A stretch of 44,489 nt of DNA from Halalkalibacter hemicellulosilyticusJCM 9152 (GTDB lineage Bacteria > Bacillota > Bacilli > Bacillales > Bacillaceae_D). Of this stretch, positions 28,929-36,935 are shown one piece after another. The notes under the pieces were generated by a model, which did not search any database, was not told the DNA's origin, and was given only the letters and a program-made list of their open reading frames with translations. Location: contig NZ_BAUU01000033.1 of assembly GCF_000513115.1 (NCBI RefSeq), positions 1 to 44,489 on the forward strand, read 5' to 3'. A program made the translations under genes and the position numbers. Within the stretch, counting starts at the first letter, position 1; the number at the start of each line of letters is the position of its first letter.

Positions 28929-29911
28929 ATGACTAAAAAATTTAATGCAAAATCAACTGCGGATCAAGTGCTTTCCGGTGTTGATCTCAAAGGGAAACGA
29001 ATTTTTATTACGGGTGTATCCTCGGGTATCGGTCTCGAAACCGCCCGATCACTAATCTCACACGGAGCCAGTGTCGTTGGTACGGTCAGGGATCTCGCTA
29101 AAGCTGAAGAAGAAATTACACCGATCTTAAATGCTGAGAAGCAAAATGGCGGGAGCTATGAATTGATGGAACTCGATCTCGCCTCCTTACAAAGCGTTCG
29201 AACTTGCGCTGATACACTATTGGACAAAGGTCAACGATTCGAAGTCATCATTGCTAACGCAGGTATTATGGCAACCCCGTTCGGTCGGACGGTTGACGGA
29301 TTCGAAGTTCAATTCGGAACGAATTATGTTGGTCATTTCGTTTTAATAAATCGGATCGAGCCACTGCTCGTCGATCATGGACGGTTGGTGGTATTGTCCT
29401 CTCAAGCGCACCGTGCTGCCGATATTAATCTAGACGATCTTAATTTTGAGCGACAAGAATATGATCCATTTGTCGCCTATGGTCGATCCAAAACGGCCAC
29501 TACTCTCTTTGCAGTGGAATTTGATAAAAGGCATCGCATCGTGGAGTCCGAGCAACCTCAGTGATGCCTGGGAATAGTCCCACGAATCTCCCGCGTCATT
29601 TCTCCCAGGAACAATTGCAGGGTCTTATTGAGAACATTGGCAAAGCTCGTGCCGACTCAGGCCTACCGCCAGTGGAGTTTAAAGAAGTTGCTCAGGCAAC
29701 TGCAACGCCAGTTTGGGCTGCAATCGTGGCTGACAAAGACGAAATCGGAGGACAGTATCTCGAAGATTGTGCGATCGCTCCGATCGATAATACGCCAAAT
29801 CCATTTGCCGATGGTGTAATGTCGTATGCGCTCGATGCTGACAAAGCCGAAAAGCTATGGGTAAAAACCGAGGAATTACTTAACGCAAAAGGTGTGTACA
29901 CATGGCAGTAA
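28929..29911 (+). pseudogene. Retinol-dehydrogenase-like SDR, apparent -1 frameshift
   Basis: The first frame holds the nucleotide fold (RIFITGVSSGIGLETARSL), ANAG and the Tyr/Lys pair in YGRSK, then leaves the family frame after DKRHR. From there a second frame carries RGVRATSVMPGNSPTNLPRH and the family C-terminus to VYTWQ. Adding one base near 29537 (CGC-GAT-CGT) rebuilds a single protein of about 327 residues. AAAGGAG precedes the ATG at 28929. The last ten bases overlap the next gene. It is either a recent lesion or a base-calling error. Confidence 0.85.
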
Positions 29912-30459
29912 TCGGTATCATTGGTGCGGGTGAAGTCGGCAGTCAGCTCGCACGTGCTGCGACAGCGGCGGGAGCTGCTGAGGCCGGAGACTTCGTTATT
30001 ATCGCTGTTCCCCTTAAGCTGGTTAACAATATGCCTGTGAAGGAACTTGCGGGCAAGATTGTACTCGATACGAACAACTATATGGCTTGGCGTGACGGTC
30101 ATTATCCAATGATCGAGTCAGGTGAAAAGACAGTACATCAGCTCCGACAAGAGCATCTTCCTCATTCAAAGGTGGCGCAGGCCTTCACCCACATTCAAGC
30201 ACCTCGTATTTTCATTTCGAGTAGGCCAGCTGGTGATCCCAATCGTCATGCGTTGTCGGTCTCGAGTAATTTTCCTGAAGCAGTTGAGCTTGTTACGCGG
30301 CTGTACGACGAGTTCGGATTCGATACGGTTGACAACAGCCCACTGAGCGAGTCGTGGCGATGCGGTCCTGGTCAGCCGGCTTGGATTGCACATGAACACC
30401 AGACCCGTGCTGAATTGGCTAGGAATCTCACTAAGGCACGACGGAACAACTTAGCGTAA
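29902..30459 (+). CDS. NADP-dependent oxidoreductase (F420-reductase-like fold), internally deleted
   Basis: The 185-residue frame begins AVIGIIGAGEVGSQLARA (Rossmann loop) and ends like the family (FGFDTVDNSPLSESWRCGPG). Family members have roughly 35-40 more residues between the first helix and the AATAAxAAEAGDF segment, covering the second and third strands that hold the nucleotide ribose. Here these are absent without loss of frame. The join falls at short GC-rich repeats (GCACGTGCTGC), suggesting slippage or recombination. The ATG overlaps the SDR stop. Probably non-functional. Confidence 0.7.
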   Translation: MAVIGIIGAGEVGSQLARAATAAGAAEAGDFVIIAVPLKLVNNMPVKELAGKIVLDTNNYMAWRDGHYPMIESGEKTVHQLRQEHLPHSKVAQAFTHIQAPRIFISSRPAGDPNRHALSVSSNFPEAVELVTRLYDEFGFDTVDNSPLSESWRCGPGQPAWIAHEHQTRAELARNLTKARRNNLA

Positions 30460-30479
30460 ATGAATTTGGGGGTTAGTAT

Positions 30480-30998
30480 GTGAAGACAATTGCTGTAACT
30501 GGGGCTGGACCGGGACTTGGTTTTTCATTGGCAAAAACTTATGGAAGACACGGATTTCGTATTGCTATGGTTTCCAAAACACAAGAAAAGTTAGATTAAA
30601 ATGCGGAAGAATTAAGAAACTTAGGTATTGAAGCTAAAGGATTTGCTGCGGATATAACAAACAAAGATCAGAGTACTGCAGGACTCATCATTCCAGAGAT
30701 GATTGAACGAGGCGAAGGGTCACTTCTATTTACAAGTGACCTCTCCTGTATGGGGTCAAGCCGCATGTTTGGAAATTCAGGCATTGTCATGTCAGCCCTG
30801 CGAAACTATGTGCTTAATTTACACAAACACTTGCAACCATATGGAATATTTGTTGGACATTTATCTATCAGTACATTGATTAAGAAAGGTAGAGGTATTG
30901 ATCGAGATCAAGTGGCTGACGCCTGGTATAACTTATATGAGCAACAAGATACGGTAGAAGATACTTTTCCTAAGGGTATTACGCAATTTTTAAACTAG
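30480..30998 (+). pseudogene. SDR-family pseudogene (nonsense codon and internal deletion)
   Basis: From the GTG at 30480, after a GGGGG tract, the frame reads MKTIAVTGAGPGLGFSLAK (cofactor loop TGAGPGLG), hits TAA at codon 40, then continues NAEELRNLGIEAKGFAADIT. It jumps directly to a C-terminal segment (IERGEGSLLFTSDLSCMGS to TQFLN). The NNAG region is missing, a loss of roughly 60-100 residues. The AT-rich composition differs from the two SDR genes before it, so it may have a separate origin. Confidence 0.75.
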
Positions 30999-31019
30999 AA
31001 TAGATTGATCGATCTCCTT

Positions 31020-31059
31020 AAACACAGTTTGTTTGAAAAAGCCAGCTGTGTTTTTTTTT
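31020..31059 (+). terminator. Terminator after the SDR island
   Basis: AAACACAG (31020-31027) pairs with CTGTGTTT (31046-31053), followed by a T-run to 31059. Confidence 0.75.
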
Positions 31060-31206
31060 GCCGTGCATGGCGATTTACTAAGTGAGGAAGGTCTGTAGCT
31101 GACAATCTAGAAAGTTTCAGTTTTTCACTCTGCTTTTTGCCTTCAAATTAATGCTGTGCTACATTTACATTAGATACTATAAAACATATTCGAAGGGAGA
31201 ATGGAT

Positions 31207-31557
31207 ATGCCTAATGAATTGGAAGAAACGCACATCTCAAATATTGTTGATTTAAAGGATACCGGCTTTGGTTACACATTGTCCGTCATCGGTGGAAAAT
31301 ATAAAATCATTATTCTATATTGGCTTTTAGAAAATGAGGTGATGCGATTTAATGAGTTAAAGCGCAGCATCTTGAATATTTCTTTCAAGACATTAAGTGT
31401 GACATTGAAAGAAATGGAAGCTGACGGGATTGTCATACGCAAAGAATTTCCGCAAATTCCTCCCAAAGTGGAATATTCGCTAACCGATCGGGGGCGCTCT
31501 CTCATTTCCGTTATAGACACGATTTGTGAATGGGGCGAAATGAATTCACAACGATAA
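31207..31557 (+). CDS. HxlR-family winged-helix transcriptional regulator
   Basis: A 116-residue single-domain HxlR protein (GGKYKIIILYWLLENEVMRFNELKRSI, then LSVTLKEMEADGIVIRKEF and the wing IPPKVEYSLTDRGRSL). Members often control quinone reductases, azoreductases and flavin enzymes. Redox-sensing relatives use an N-terminal Cys; here the only Cys is residue 107, so sensing may differ. The ATG at 31207 lies seven bases after the GGGAG core; the ATG at 31201 is too close. The likely targets are the convergent genes at 31801-33424. Confidence 0.88.
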   Translation: MPNELEETHISNIVDLKDTGFGYTLSVIGGKYKIIILYWLLENEVMRFNELKRSILNISFKTLSVTLKEMEADGIVIRKEFPQIPPKVEYSLTDRGRSLISVIDTICEWGEMNSQR

Positions 31558-31735
31558 ACTCATTTTTCTGACGCACTTCATCCTTGATAGATGCGATGCA
31601 TGTGTCCGGATTCTGAGGGAGTTTAAGGAACAAAGATATGGTAAGCTTGAAATCCTGTCAATGCGAGCAGGTTTTTTGCATCTTAAAGTGAAAAAGGTAG
31701 AAAGATATTCGCCACTGCCATTGGCGGATAGGAAA

Positions 31736-31788
31736 GCAAAAAGCCACAGTCACTGGCGGTTCCGAAACAACCGTCAATGAGAGTGGCT
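31736..31788 (-). terminator. Terminator after the Old Yellow Enzyme gene
   Basis: On the minus strand AGCCAC (31788-31783) pairs with GTGGCT (31747-31742), with an inner GACGGTT/AACCGCC stem, followed by TTTTTGC. Other DNA in 31558-31735 holds no gene; a small ATTCGCC/GGCGGAT inverted repeat lies near 31709-31731. Confidence 0.75.
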
Positions 31789-31800
31789 AATGACACCTTA

Positions 31801-32877
31801 TCAATTCTGAATGGTTTTCTCTTCTAACGTGGGATAGTCCGTATAACCATGACTGTCTCCACCATAAAAAGTATCTCGGTCTGGTTCATTCAATGGAGCA
31901 TTAATCTTCAATCGTTCTACTAGATCGGGATTTGCTAAAGCCCATGCGCCAACAGGGGAAATGTCAGCAAGTCCTGCATCAATGTCGACGGCGATATCTT
32001 CTAACGGACGACCTGCTCGGTTCACCAATAAGGCATTCGGCCATGCTGAACGAATTTCTCTAAGCAGCTCTTCGTTCCCGACATGTAACATATGAATGTA
32101 GGCTAAATCCAACTTTGCCAGCTCTGGAACGAGGTAATGGTATACGTCGATAGCACTATCTCCCTCATCAACACCACCAAGCGGAACTCCTGGCGAGATA
32201 CGGATTCCAGTGCGCTCTGCCCCTATTTCATCTATAACTGCTTTTGCGACTTCTAAGGTAAATCGAGCACGATTCTCAATAGAATCTCCGTATTCATCTG
32301 TGCGATGATTAGAATGTTCACTAATAAATTGATGAAGAAGGAAACCATTTGCACCATGAATTTCCACCCCATCAGCACCGGCTTTAATTGCTGATGCAGC
32401 TGCTTTTCTAAAATCATCGATCGTTTCATTTATATCTTCCTGACTCAGTTCTCTAGGAACTGGGATATCCAACATTCCATTGGTAGTGAACATCTGGATG
32501 CTAGGTGCAATAGCTGATGGTGCAACAGGTTGACGATGATGAGGGGTATTATCTGGGTGAGACATCCTTCCAGCATGCATTAACTGAATGAATAAGTGAC
32601 CACCAGAAGCGTGTACTTGATCTGCAATCTTTCGCCATCCTTCTACATGTTTATCCGTGTATATTCCAGGGGTCATCAAATATCCTTGCGCATCATCAGA
32701 TACTTGAGTACCTTCACTGATGAGTAAACTCAGGGAGGCACGCTGCCCATAATACTCTGCACTTAGAATTCCTGGTGTTCCATCAGGAAGCGCACGGTTT
32801 CGAGTCATCGGGGCCATCGCTAAACGATGAGGTAATTTTAAATTTCCAATAGTTACTGAACTCCATAATTTAGTCAT
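31801..32877 (-). CDS. Old Yellow Enzyme-family alkene reductase (NemA-like)
   Basis: An FMN-dependent enzyme reducing activated C=C bonds (enones, maleimides) and nitro compounds. The 358 residues show the TIM-barrel start LWSSVTIGNLKLPHRLAMAP, the substrate-binding His/Asn pair in EIHGANGFLLHQF, and the family ending YTDYPTLE. AAAGGAG precedes the ATG. It follows the quinone reductase gene after 22 bases, forming an operon that faces the origin, unlike most neighbours; this suggests acquisition. The role in electrophile detoxification is inferred from the family. Confidence 0.93.
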   Translation of the reverse strand: MTKLWSSVTIGNLKLPHRLAMAPMTRNRALPDGTPGILSAEYYGQRASLSLLISEGTQVSDDAQGYLMTPGIYTDKHVEGWRKIADQVHASGGHLFIQLMHAGRMSHPDNTPHHRQPVAPSAIAPSIQMFTTNGMLDIPVPRELSQEDINETIDDFRKAAASAIKAGADGVEIHGANGFLLHQFISEHSNHRTDEYGDSIENRARFTLEVAKAVIDEIGAERTGIRISPGVPLGGVDEGDSAIDVYHYLVPELAKLDLAYIHMLHVGNEELLREIRSAWPNALLVNRAGRPLEDIAVDIDAGLADISPVGAWALANPDLVERLKINAPLNEPDRDTFYGGDSHGYTDYPTLEEKTIQN

Positions 32878-32899
32878 TTTGCAACACTCCTTTAAATAG

Positions 32900-33424
32900 T
32901 TAAAGATTTCTTAAAAACGTTAAATAGTTTTTCATGTTATGTTCTAATTCTTTATTCGAGGGATCTTCACCGTAAAATGCATGAATCGAACGATAATCCG
33001 CCTTGCAATATAAAAAGGTTGTTTCAAATGGAATAAGCATTTGCTCTAAGGTATGACCGTATCTTCCATCTATACTGTAGTCATCCGCAGTGCTCCCTGC
33101 CGAAACAGCTAATGCAATTTTTTTGTTTTTTAATTTGTCACCTCCATTAGGTCCATGAGCCCATCCTTCAAGAAAAACTTCGTCCAGCCATTTCTTTAGA
33201 AGTGGTGGACTACTGAACCAATAGACAGGAAATTGCAGTACCAGATGATCGTGAGAATCAATGAGCTCTTGTTCGTGTTTTATGTCAAACGGTTCTGTAG
33301 GATATACCTTATACAATTCATGTATAGTGAATTCTTCAGGTGCTTTTTTTAACTCTTCTATCCAGTACTTATTTACGATGGACGAGTCTATGTCGGGGTG
33401 TGCTATCACAATAAGTGTTTTCAT
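32900..33424 (-). CDS. NAD(P)H-dependent flavodoxin-fold oxidoreductase (quinone reductase type)
   Basis: A 174-residue protein of the MdaB/KefF/YwrO group. It has TLIVIAHPDIDSSIVNK at the N-terminus, the VLQFPVYWFSSPPLLKKWLDEVF flavin/quinone motif, and a glycine-rich GWAHGPNGGDKLKNKK loop. Expected chemistry is two-electron reduction of quinones with NAD(P)H. GGGAGG lies upstream. It is the first gene of the operon with the alkene reductase, and an inverted repeat 61 bases before its start looks like an HxlR operator. Confidence 0.9.
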   Translation of the reverse strand: MKTLIVIAHPDIDSSIVNKYWIEELKKAPEEFTIHELYKVYPTEPFDIKHEQELIDSHDHLVLQFPVYWFSSPPLLKKWLDEVFLEGWAHGPNGGDKLKNKKIALAVSAGSTADDYSIDGRYGHTLEQMLIPFETTFLYCKADYRSIHAFYGEDPSNKELEHNMKNYLTFLRNL

Positions 33425-33484
33425 TTCATGGATCCTCCCTTATAATTTGTTGCAGTATGAGTATAGAATAAGCAATTAGAATAT

Positions 33485-33515
33485 GTAAGTACGCACTTTT
33501 AAATCAGGTACTTAC
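33485..33515. promoter_or_regulatory. Inverted-repeat operator, HxlR type
   Basis: GTAAGTAC (33485-33492) and GTACTTAC (33508-33515) are perfect 8-bp inverted repeats 15 bp apart. The site lies between the quinone reductase gene and the divergent tetR. GTAAGTA/TACTTAC arms are typical of HxlR-type sites, making the regulator at 31207 the likely binder. Confidence 0.6.
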
Positions 33516-33540
33516 GAAGAGGAAAGTATCACAAAAATAC

Positions 33541-33569
33541 TTGCACTCCAAATAAATATCTGTTAATGT
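33541..33569 (+). promoter_or_regulatory. Promoter of tetR (33617)
   Basis: TTGCAC (33541-33546) and TAATGT (33564-33569) are 17 bp apart, and the TTGATCAATCA operator follows immediately, as expected for autorepression. Confidence 0.6.
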
Positions 33570-33573
33570 GTAA

Positions 33574-33584
33574 TTGATCAATCA
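33574..33584. promoter_or_regulatory. TetR operator copy 1
   Basis: TTGATCAATCA inside TAATTGATCAATCACTAA, directly after the tetR -10 box and 32 bases before the tetR start. Confidence 0.8.
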
Positions 33585-33616
33585 CTAACAACGAAATATA
33601 TTAGGAGGTTGCGCAC

Positions 33617-34117
33617 ATGGCTAAGCCGAATCGCAAAGAAGAAATCCTTGAGGCAGGGCTAGAAGTGTTCGCCAAACGAGGCTACTATAATACGACTACC
33701 GCTCATATAGCAGAAAAAGCTGGGATTTCCCAGCCATATGTGTTTCGTTTTTTTGAGACGAAGGAAGAATTATTCATTGCGGCTCTAGAGCGAGCGTATG
33801 AAAGAATATTGCAAAGCTTCAAAAATGTTAAGGCAAGTCCTGAAGAACTTGGGATGAAGATGGTGCAAGCGTATGAAGAGTTATCGAATTCTCACCCTAA
33901 TGAAATTGCCTTGCAAGTAGTAGGAATTTCTGTGAAGGAAGAGCCTATTCAAAAGTGTACGAGAGAATGGTTATCTCGAATTAGAAGCTACGTCTTGGAT
34001 CGATTTAAAGAAGCGAATCTCGAAAATGCTGAACAAATGGTTACGACATTCATTGCTGTGGGGATTTTATGCAATATCGCTTATTTTATTGATCTGCCTG
34101 AACTGATTGGTAAATGA
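33617..34117 (+). CDS. TetR/AcrR-family transcriptional repressor
   Basis: A 166-residue regulator with the N-terminal TetR helix-turn-helix (RKEEILEAGLEVFAKRGYYN, then TAHIAEKAGISQPYVFRFFETKEELF). A helical ligand domain follows that is somewhat short for the family and ends LPELIGK. GGAGG precedes the ATG. Four copies of TTGATCAATCA lie before this gene, in the gap after it, before the MFS gene and before the epimerase gene. It therefore most likely represses itself, the exporter and the epimerase, with an unknown hydrophobic inducer. Confidence 0.9.
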   Translation: MAKPNRKEEILEAGLEVFAKRGYYNTTTAHIAEKAGISQPYVFRFFETKEELFIAALERAYERILQSFKNVKASPEELGMKMVQAYEELSNSHPNEIALQVVGISVKEEPIQKCTREWLSRIRSYVLDRFKEANLENAEQMVTTFIAVGILCNIAYFIDLPELIGK

Positions 34118-34208
34118 GACGAATAATGCGATGAAATTTACGACTTAACATAAGTCGATTCGCAATAAATGACTGTAATAGTGATAAGTCCATTTTATAA
34201 AATAGTAA

Positions 34209-34219
34209 TTGATCAATCA
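34209..34219. promoter_or_regulatory. TetR operator copy 2
   Basis: TTGATCAATCA inside AGTAATTGATCAATCAATAA, 28 bases before the Shine-Dalgarno and start of a 10-codon mini-frame. Confidence 0.75.
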
Positions 34220-34246
34220 ATAATAAACTATTCCGGAGGTGGGAAA

Positions 34247-34279
34247 ATGAAACCAAAAGTAAAAGAAACAGTAACATAA
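34247..34279 (+). pseudogene. 10-codon mini-frame behind an operator, possible gene remnant
   Basis: CCGGAGGTGGG is followed by ATG and MKPKVKETVT then TAA. It has a better ribosome-binding site than many real genes here and its own operator, yet no protein. It could be the start of a deleted gene, a duplicated promoter segment, or a leader peptide for the exporter. Nothing in the ten residues identifies it. Confidence 0.35.
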
Positions 34280-34343
34280 CACGTAAACAGTGAATAAACG
34301 AGAATGAATAAATGTAAGAAGTGATTTTTTTAAATTTTAGTAA

Positions 34344-34354
34344 TTGATCAATCA
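34344..34354. promoter_or_regulatory. TetR operator copy 3
   Basis: TTGATCAATCA inside AGTAATTGATCAATCAATAA, 26 bases before the MFS start; the same 20-base context as copy 2. Confidence 0.8.
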
Positions 34355-34380
34355 ATAAAAAAAGTAGGAGAGTGGTTTAA

Positions 34381-35838
34381 ATGAGTAAAGTTAAACATCA
34401 GCAAACAATTTCAAATGAGCGCAGTTCAAATCGTTGGTTAGCACTTATATTTCTAGCTTTGGCACAATTTCTTGTAGTATTGGATTCGTCGATCATTAAT
34501 ATCGCATTACCTTCGATTGGTGAAGATCTGCTTCTAGGTACAGATACGTTAAGTTGGGTCATTACAGCTTTTATCGTTCCATTCGGTGGCTTACTTCTAT
34601 TAGGTGGCCGTTTGGCCGATCGCTTTGGACATCGGACAATTTTTATGTTGGGAGTGATTGGTTTTATACTGGGGTCAGCTTTGGCTAGTTTATCGAACTC
34701 CATTGAATTTCTTTTAGCTGCACGTACCATTCAAGGAATTTCAGCTGCCTTTTTAGCCCCTTCTGCATTGGCACTTGTTACTGTGCTTTTTACAGAACCG
34801 AGTGAACGTGCGAAAGCTTTAGGGTTATGGGGGATCGTTGCAGGGCTTGGTAGTGGAGCAGGTGTTTTATTAGGTGGAATTTTGACATCCATGTTTGGAT
34901 GGACAGCGATCTTTTTTATTAATATTCCTGTCGGTGTGCTCGTTGTTATCGCTTTACCTATGCTGGTTACGAAGGATACAAAAGCTCAAAATAAGAAAAC
35001 AGATGTGCTTGGCGCTGTAACTGTTACAGCAGGCTTAGTATCGCTAGTTACCTCTCTGACAGCAGCGAACCAAGTTCATATCATGACTACAGTGACTCTC
35101 TTTGTTTTAGGAATCGTACTTTTGGTATCATTTATTTTCATTGAAAAAAAAGCGAAGGAACCCCTTGTACCTTTCAGTATTTTTCGCAATCCTTCGGTAG
35201 TTAAAGGTAACTTATCCATGCTATTTATTGGTGGAGCGATGATCGGATTATTCTTCGGACTATCGGTGTATATGCAAATGGTGTTGGAATATGATGCACT
35301 TACAACAGGACTTACTCAGCTTCCGCTTGTGGTTGCATTAATGCTCGGCGCTGGAATCGTCCCAGAATTCATGAATCGAGTAGGTACAGAACGAACACTC
35401 GTATTCACACTTTTCCTGTTTGCTGCTGGTTTAGTTTGGCTGTCATTTGCACCAAGCGATGCCTCATTCGTGAGCCACCTACTCGGTCCAACCATTGTTC
35501 TCGGAGCAGGAGCTGGAGGCGCACTTGTATCTAGTACTGCACTTGCTGTTAGCGGAGTAGCCAAAAGAGAAGAAGGCTTGGCAGGCGGTCTTATGAATTC
35601 GAGTCAACAAATTGGAGGAGCCTTTGGGATCACGATCCTAGTCATCGTTTCTGCTATGAGAACAGATGCTCTTACTTCTGCAAACTTTGATATGGCAGAT
35701 GCATTAACTGGTGGTTTTAGTTGGGTGTTTCGTGGAGCAGCCATATTCGCAATCATTAGCGCACTGTTAGTCATTTTTGTTCAACGAAAAAAAGTTAATA
35801 CAACTGTGAAGCAAGGCAGCTTAAATCAATCGAGGTAA
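34381..35838 (+). CDS. MFS multidrug exporter, DHA2/EmrB-QacA type
   Basis: A 485-residue proton-coupled exporter with about 14 membrane segments. The first helix ends LDSSIINIALPSIGEDL, the typical DHA2 motif D1. Motif A follows in GGRLADRFGHRT, and motif C in the fifth helix around GLGSGAGVLLGGIL. GTAGGAGAG lies upstream of the ATG. Operator copy 3 sits just before it, so TetR control is likely. Substrates cannot be read from the sequence; lipophilic cations or drugs are usual for the family. Confidence 0.92.
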   Translation: MSKVKHQQTISNERSSNRWLALIFLALAQFLVVLDSSIINIALPSIGEDLLLGTDTLSWVITAFIVPFGGLLLLGGRLADRFGHRTIFMLGVIGFILGSALASLSNSIEFLLAARTIQGISAAFLAPSALALVTVLFTEPSERAKALGLWGIVAGLGSGAGVLLGGILTSMFGWTAIFFINIPVGVLVVIALPMLVTKDTKAQNKKTDVLGAVTVTAGLVSLVTSLTAANQVHIMTTVTLFVLGIVLLVSFIFIEKKAKEPLVPFSIFRNPSVVKGNLSMLFIGGAMIGLFFGLSVYMQMVLEYDALTTGLTQLPLVVALMLGAGIVPEFMNRVGTERTLVFTLFLFAAGLVWLSFAPSDASFVSHLLGPTIVLGAGAGGALVSSTALAVSGVAKREEGLAGGLMNSSQQIGGAFGITILVIVSAMRTDALTSANFDMADALTGGFSWVFRGAAIFAIISALLVIFVQRKKVNTTVKQGSLNQSR

Positions 35839-35859
35839 TGGCTTTATTTTTACAAGAAA

Positions 35860-35873
35860 TGATTGATCAATCA
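35860..35873. promoter_or_regulatory. TetR operator copy 4
   Basis: TGATTGATCAATCA is a perfect 14-bp palindrome, 32 bases before the epimerase start and 21 bases after the MFS stop. Confidence 0.82.
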
Positions 35874-35905
35874 ATAAAAAGTGAAATTAAAGGAGGAATA
35901 AACCC

Positions 35906-36865
35906 ATGAACAAAGCTATCGTTATAGGAGCAGCAGGTGGCACGGGTCAGGTTATCGTTTCGGAATTATTATCAAAAGATGTTGAAGTGATTGCATATGG
36001 GCGTACAGAGGAGAAATTAAAGAAATTAGTAGAAGACAATTATCACCATCATTTACTATCCTACAAAGTAGGTGACCTCTATGACTTCTCGACGATTGTT
36101 GAGGCAGCAAAGGATGTAGAAGTCATGTTCTTATGTACGGGTGTGAGTTATCATGCCAATGAAGAGGAGGTACTTCGATTTGGCAAAAAGATGATGGATT
36201 TAGCGGATTTTTTAGGAATCAAAATCGTTTTTGTAGACGGAATATACGTTTATGGATATCAGGTCGCCAAGGGTGACGAGAATCACCCTATGGAGCCGCA
36301 TACGAGGAAAGGGAAATTAAAGGTGAAGTTAGAACGGCTTATATTCAGTGGTCAATGGACGAGAGCTAAAGCACTCATTGTGAGACTTCCCGATTATTAT
36401 GGTATCAGCTCTCAAAATGCTTACTTGCAGCCTACTTTAGAAGGGATCGCCGCTAATAAGCCAACGATTTTTATGGGTAATTTGAAAACACCACGCGAAT
36501 ATGTTTATTTGCCAGACGCAGCTAAAATGATTGTGAATATAGCAGAAAAAGAAGAGTCATACGGTGAAAAATGGAACATTCCTGGTGTTGGATTAATTTC
36601 AGGTAAAGAAATTATCAGGATTGCTCGTGAAGTAACAGGAAATCGAAAAGCGGTTATTCCTTTAACTAAATTCTCTATTCGCTTGATTGGGTTATTCGAT
36701 GCATTCATGAAGGAAGTCGTCGAGATTATGTATTTGACAGAGAAGGGGTTTGTATTAAGTGGTGACAAATATGAGAAACGCATTGGTCCCATACCCGCAA
36801 CTCCTTATAAGGAAGGTCTTGAAGAAACGTTACGAATACTAATGAAAAGTAAAAAGGAAATCTAG
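35906..36865 (+). CDS. NAD-dependent epimerase/dehydratase-type (extended SDR) protein
   Basis: A 319-residue Rossmann-fold protein with the cofactor loop IGAAGGTGQVIVSELL, VGDLYD, and a Tyr-rich active-site segment (DGIYVYGYQVAKGDENHP). The later motif TPREYVYLPDAAKMIVNI is typical of NmrA/epimerase-like extended SDRs. AAAGGAGG precedes the ATG. With its own operator copy it belongs to the same TetR regulon as the exporter, so it may modify the exported compound. The substrate is unknown. Confidence 0.85.
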   Translation: MNKAIVIGAAGGTGQVIVSELLSKDVEVIAYGRTEEKLKKLVEDNYHHHLLSYKVGDLYDFSTIVEAAKDVEVMFLCTGVSYHANEEEVLRFGKKMMDLADFLGIKIVFVDGIYVYGYQVAKGDENHPMEPHTRKGKLKVKLERLIFSGQWTRAKALIVRLPDYYGISSQNAYLQPTLEGIAANKPTIFMGNLKTPREYVYLPDAAKMIVNIAEKEESYGEKWNIPGVGLISGKEIIRIAREVTGNRKAVIPLTKFSIRLIGLFDAFMKEVVEIMYLTEKGFVLSGDKYEKRIGPIPATPYKEGLEETLRILMKSKKEI

Positions 36866-36908
36866 GAGGTCAAAAAAAGGTATAATATAGGTATGTTGAA
36901 TTAGGACT

Positions 36909-36935
36909 GTCCTTCGCATGCTAGCATGAAAGGAC
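36909..36935 (+). terminator. Hairpin after the epimerase gene
   Basis: GTCCTT and AAGGAC enclose CATGC-TA-GCATG (36909-36935). The tail ATCCCCTTTTC is only partly T-rich. Confidence 0.4.
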
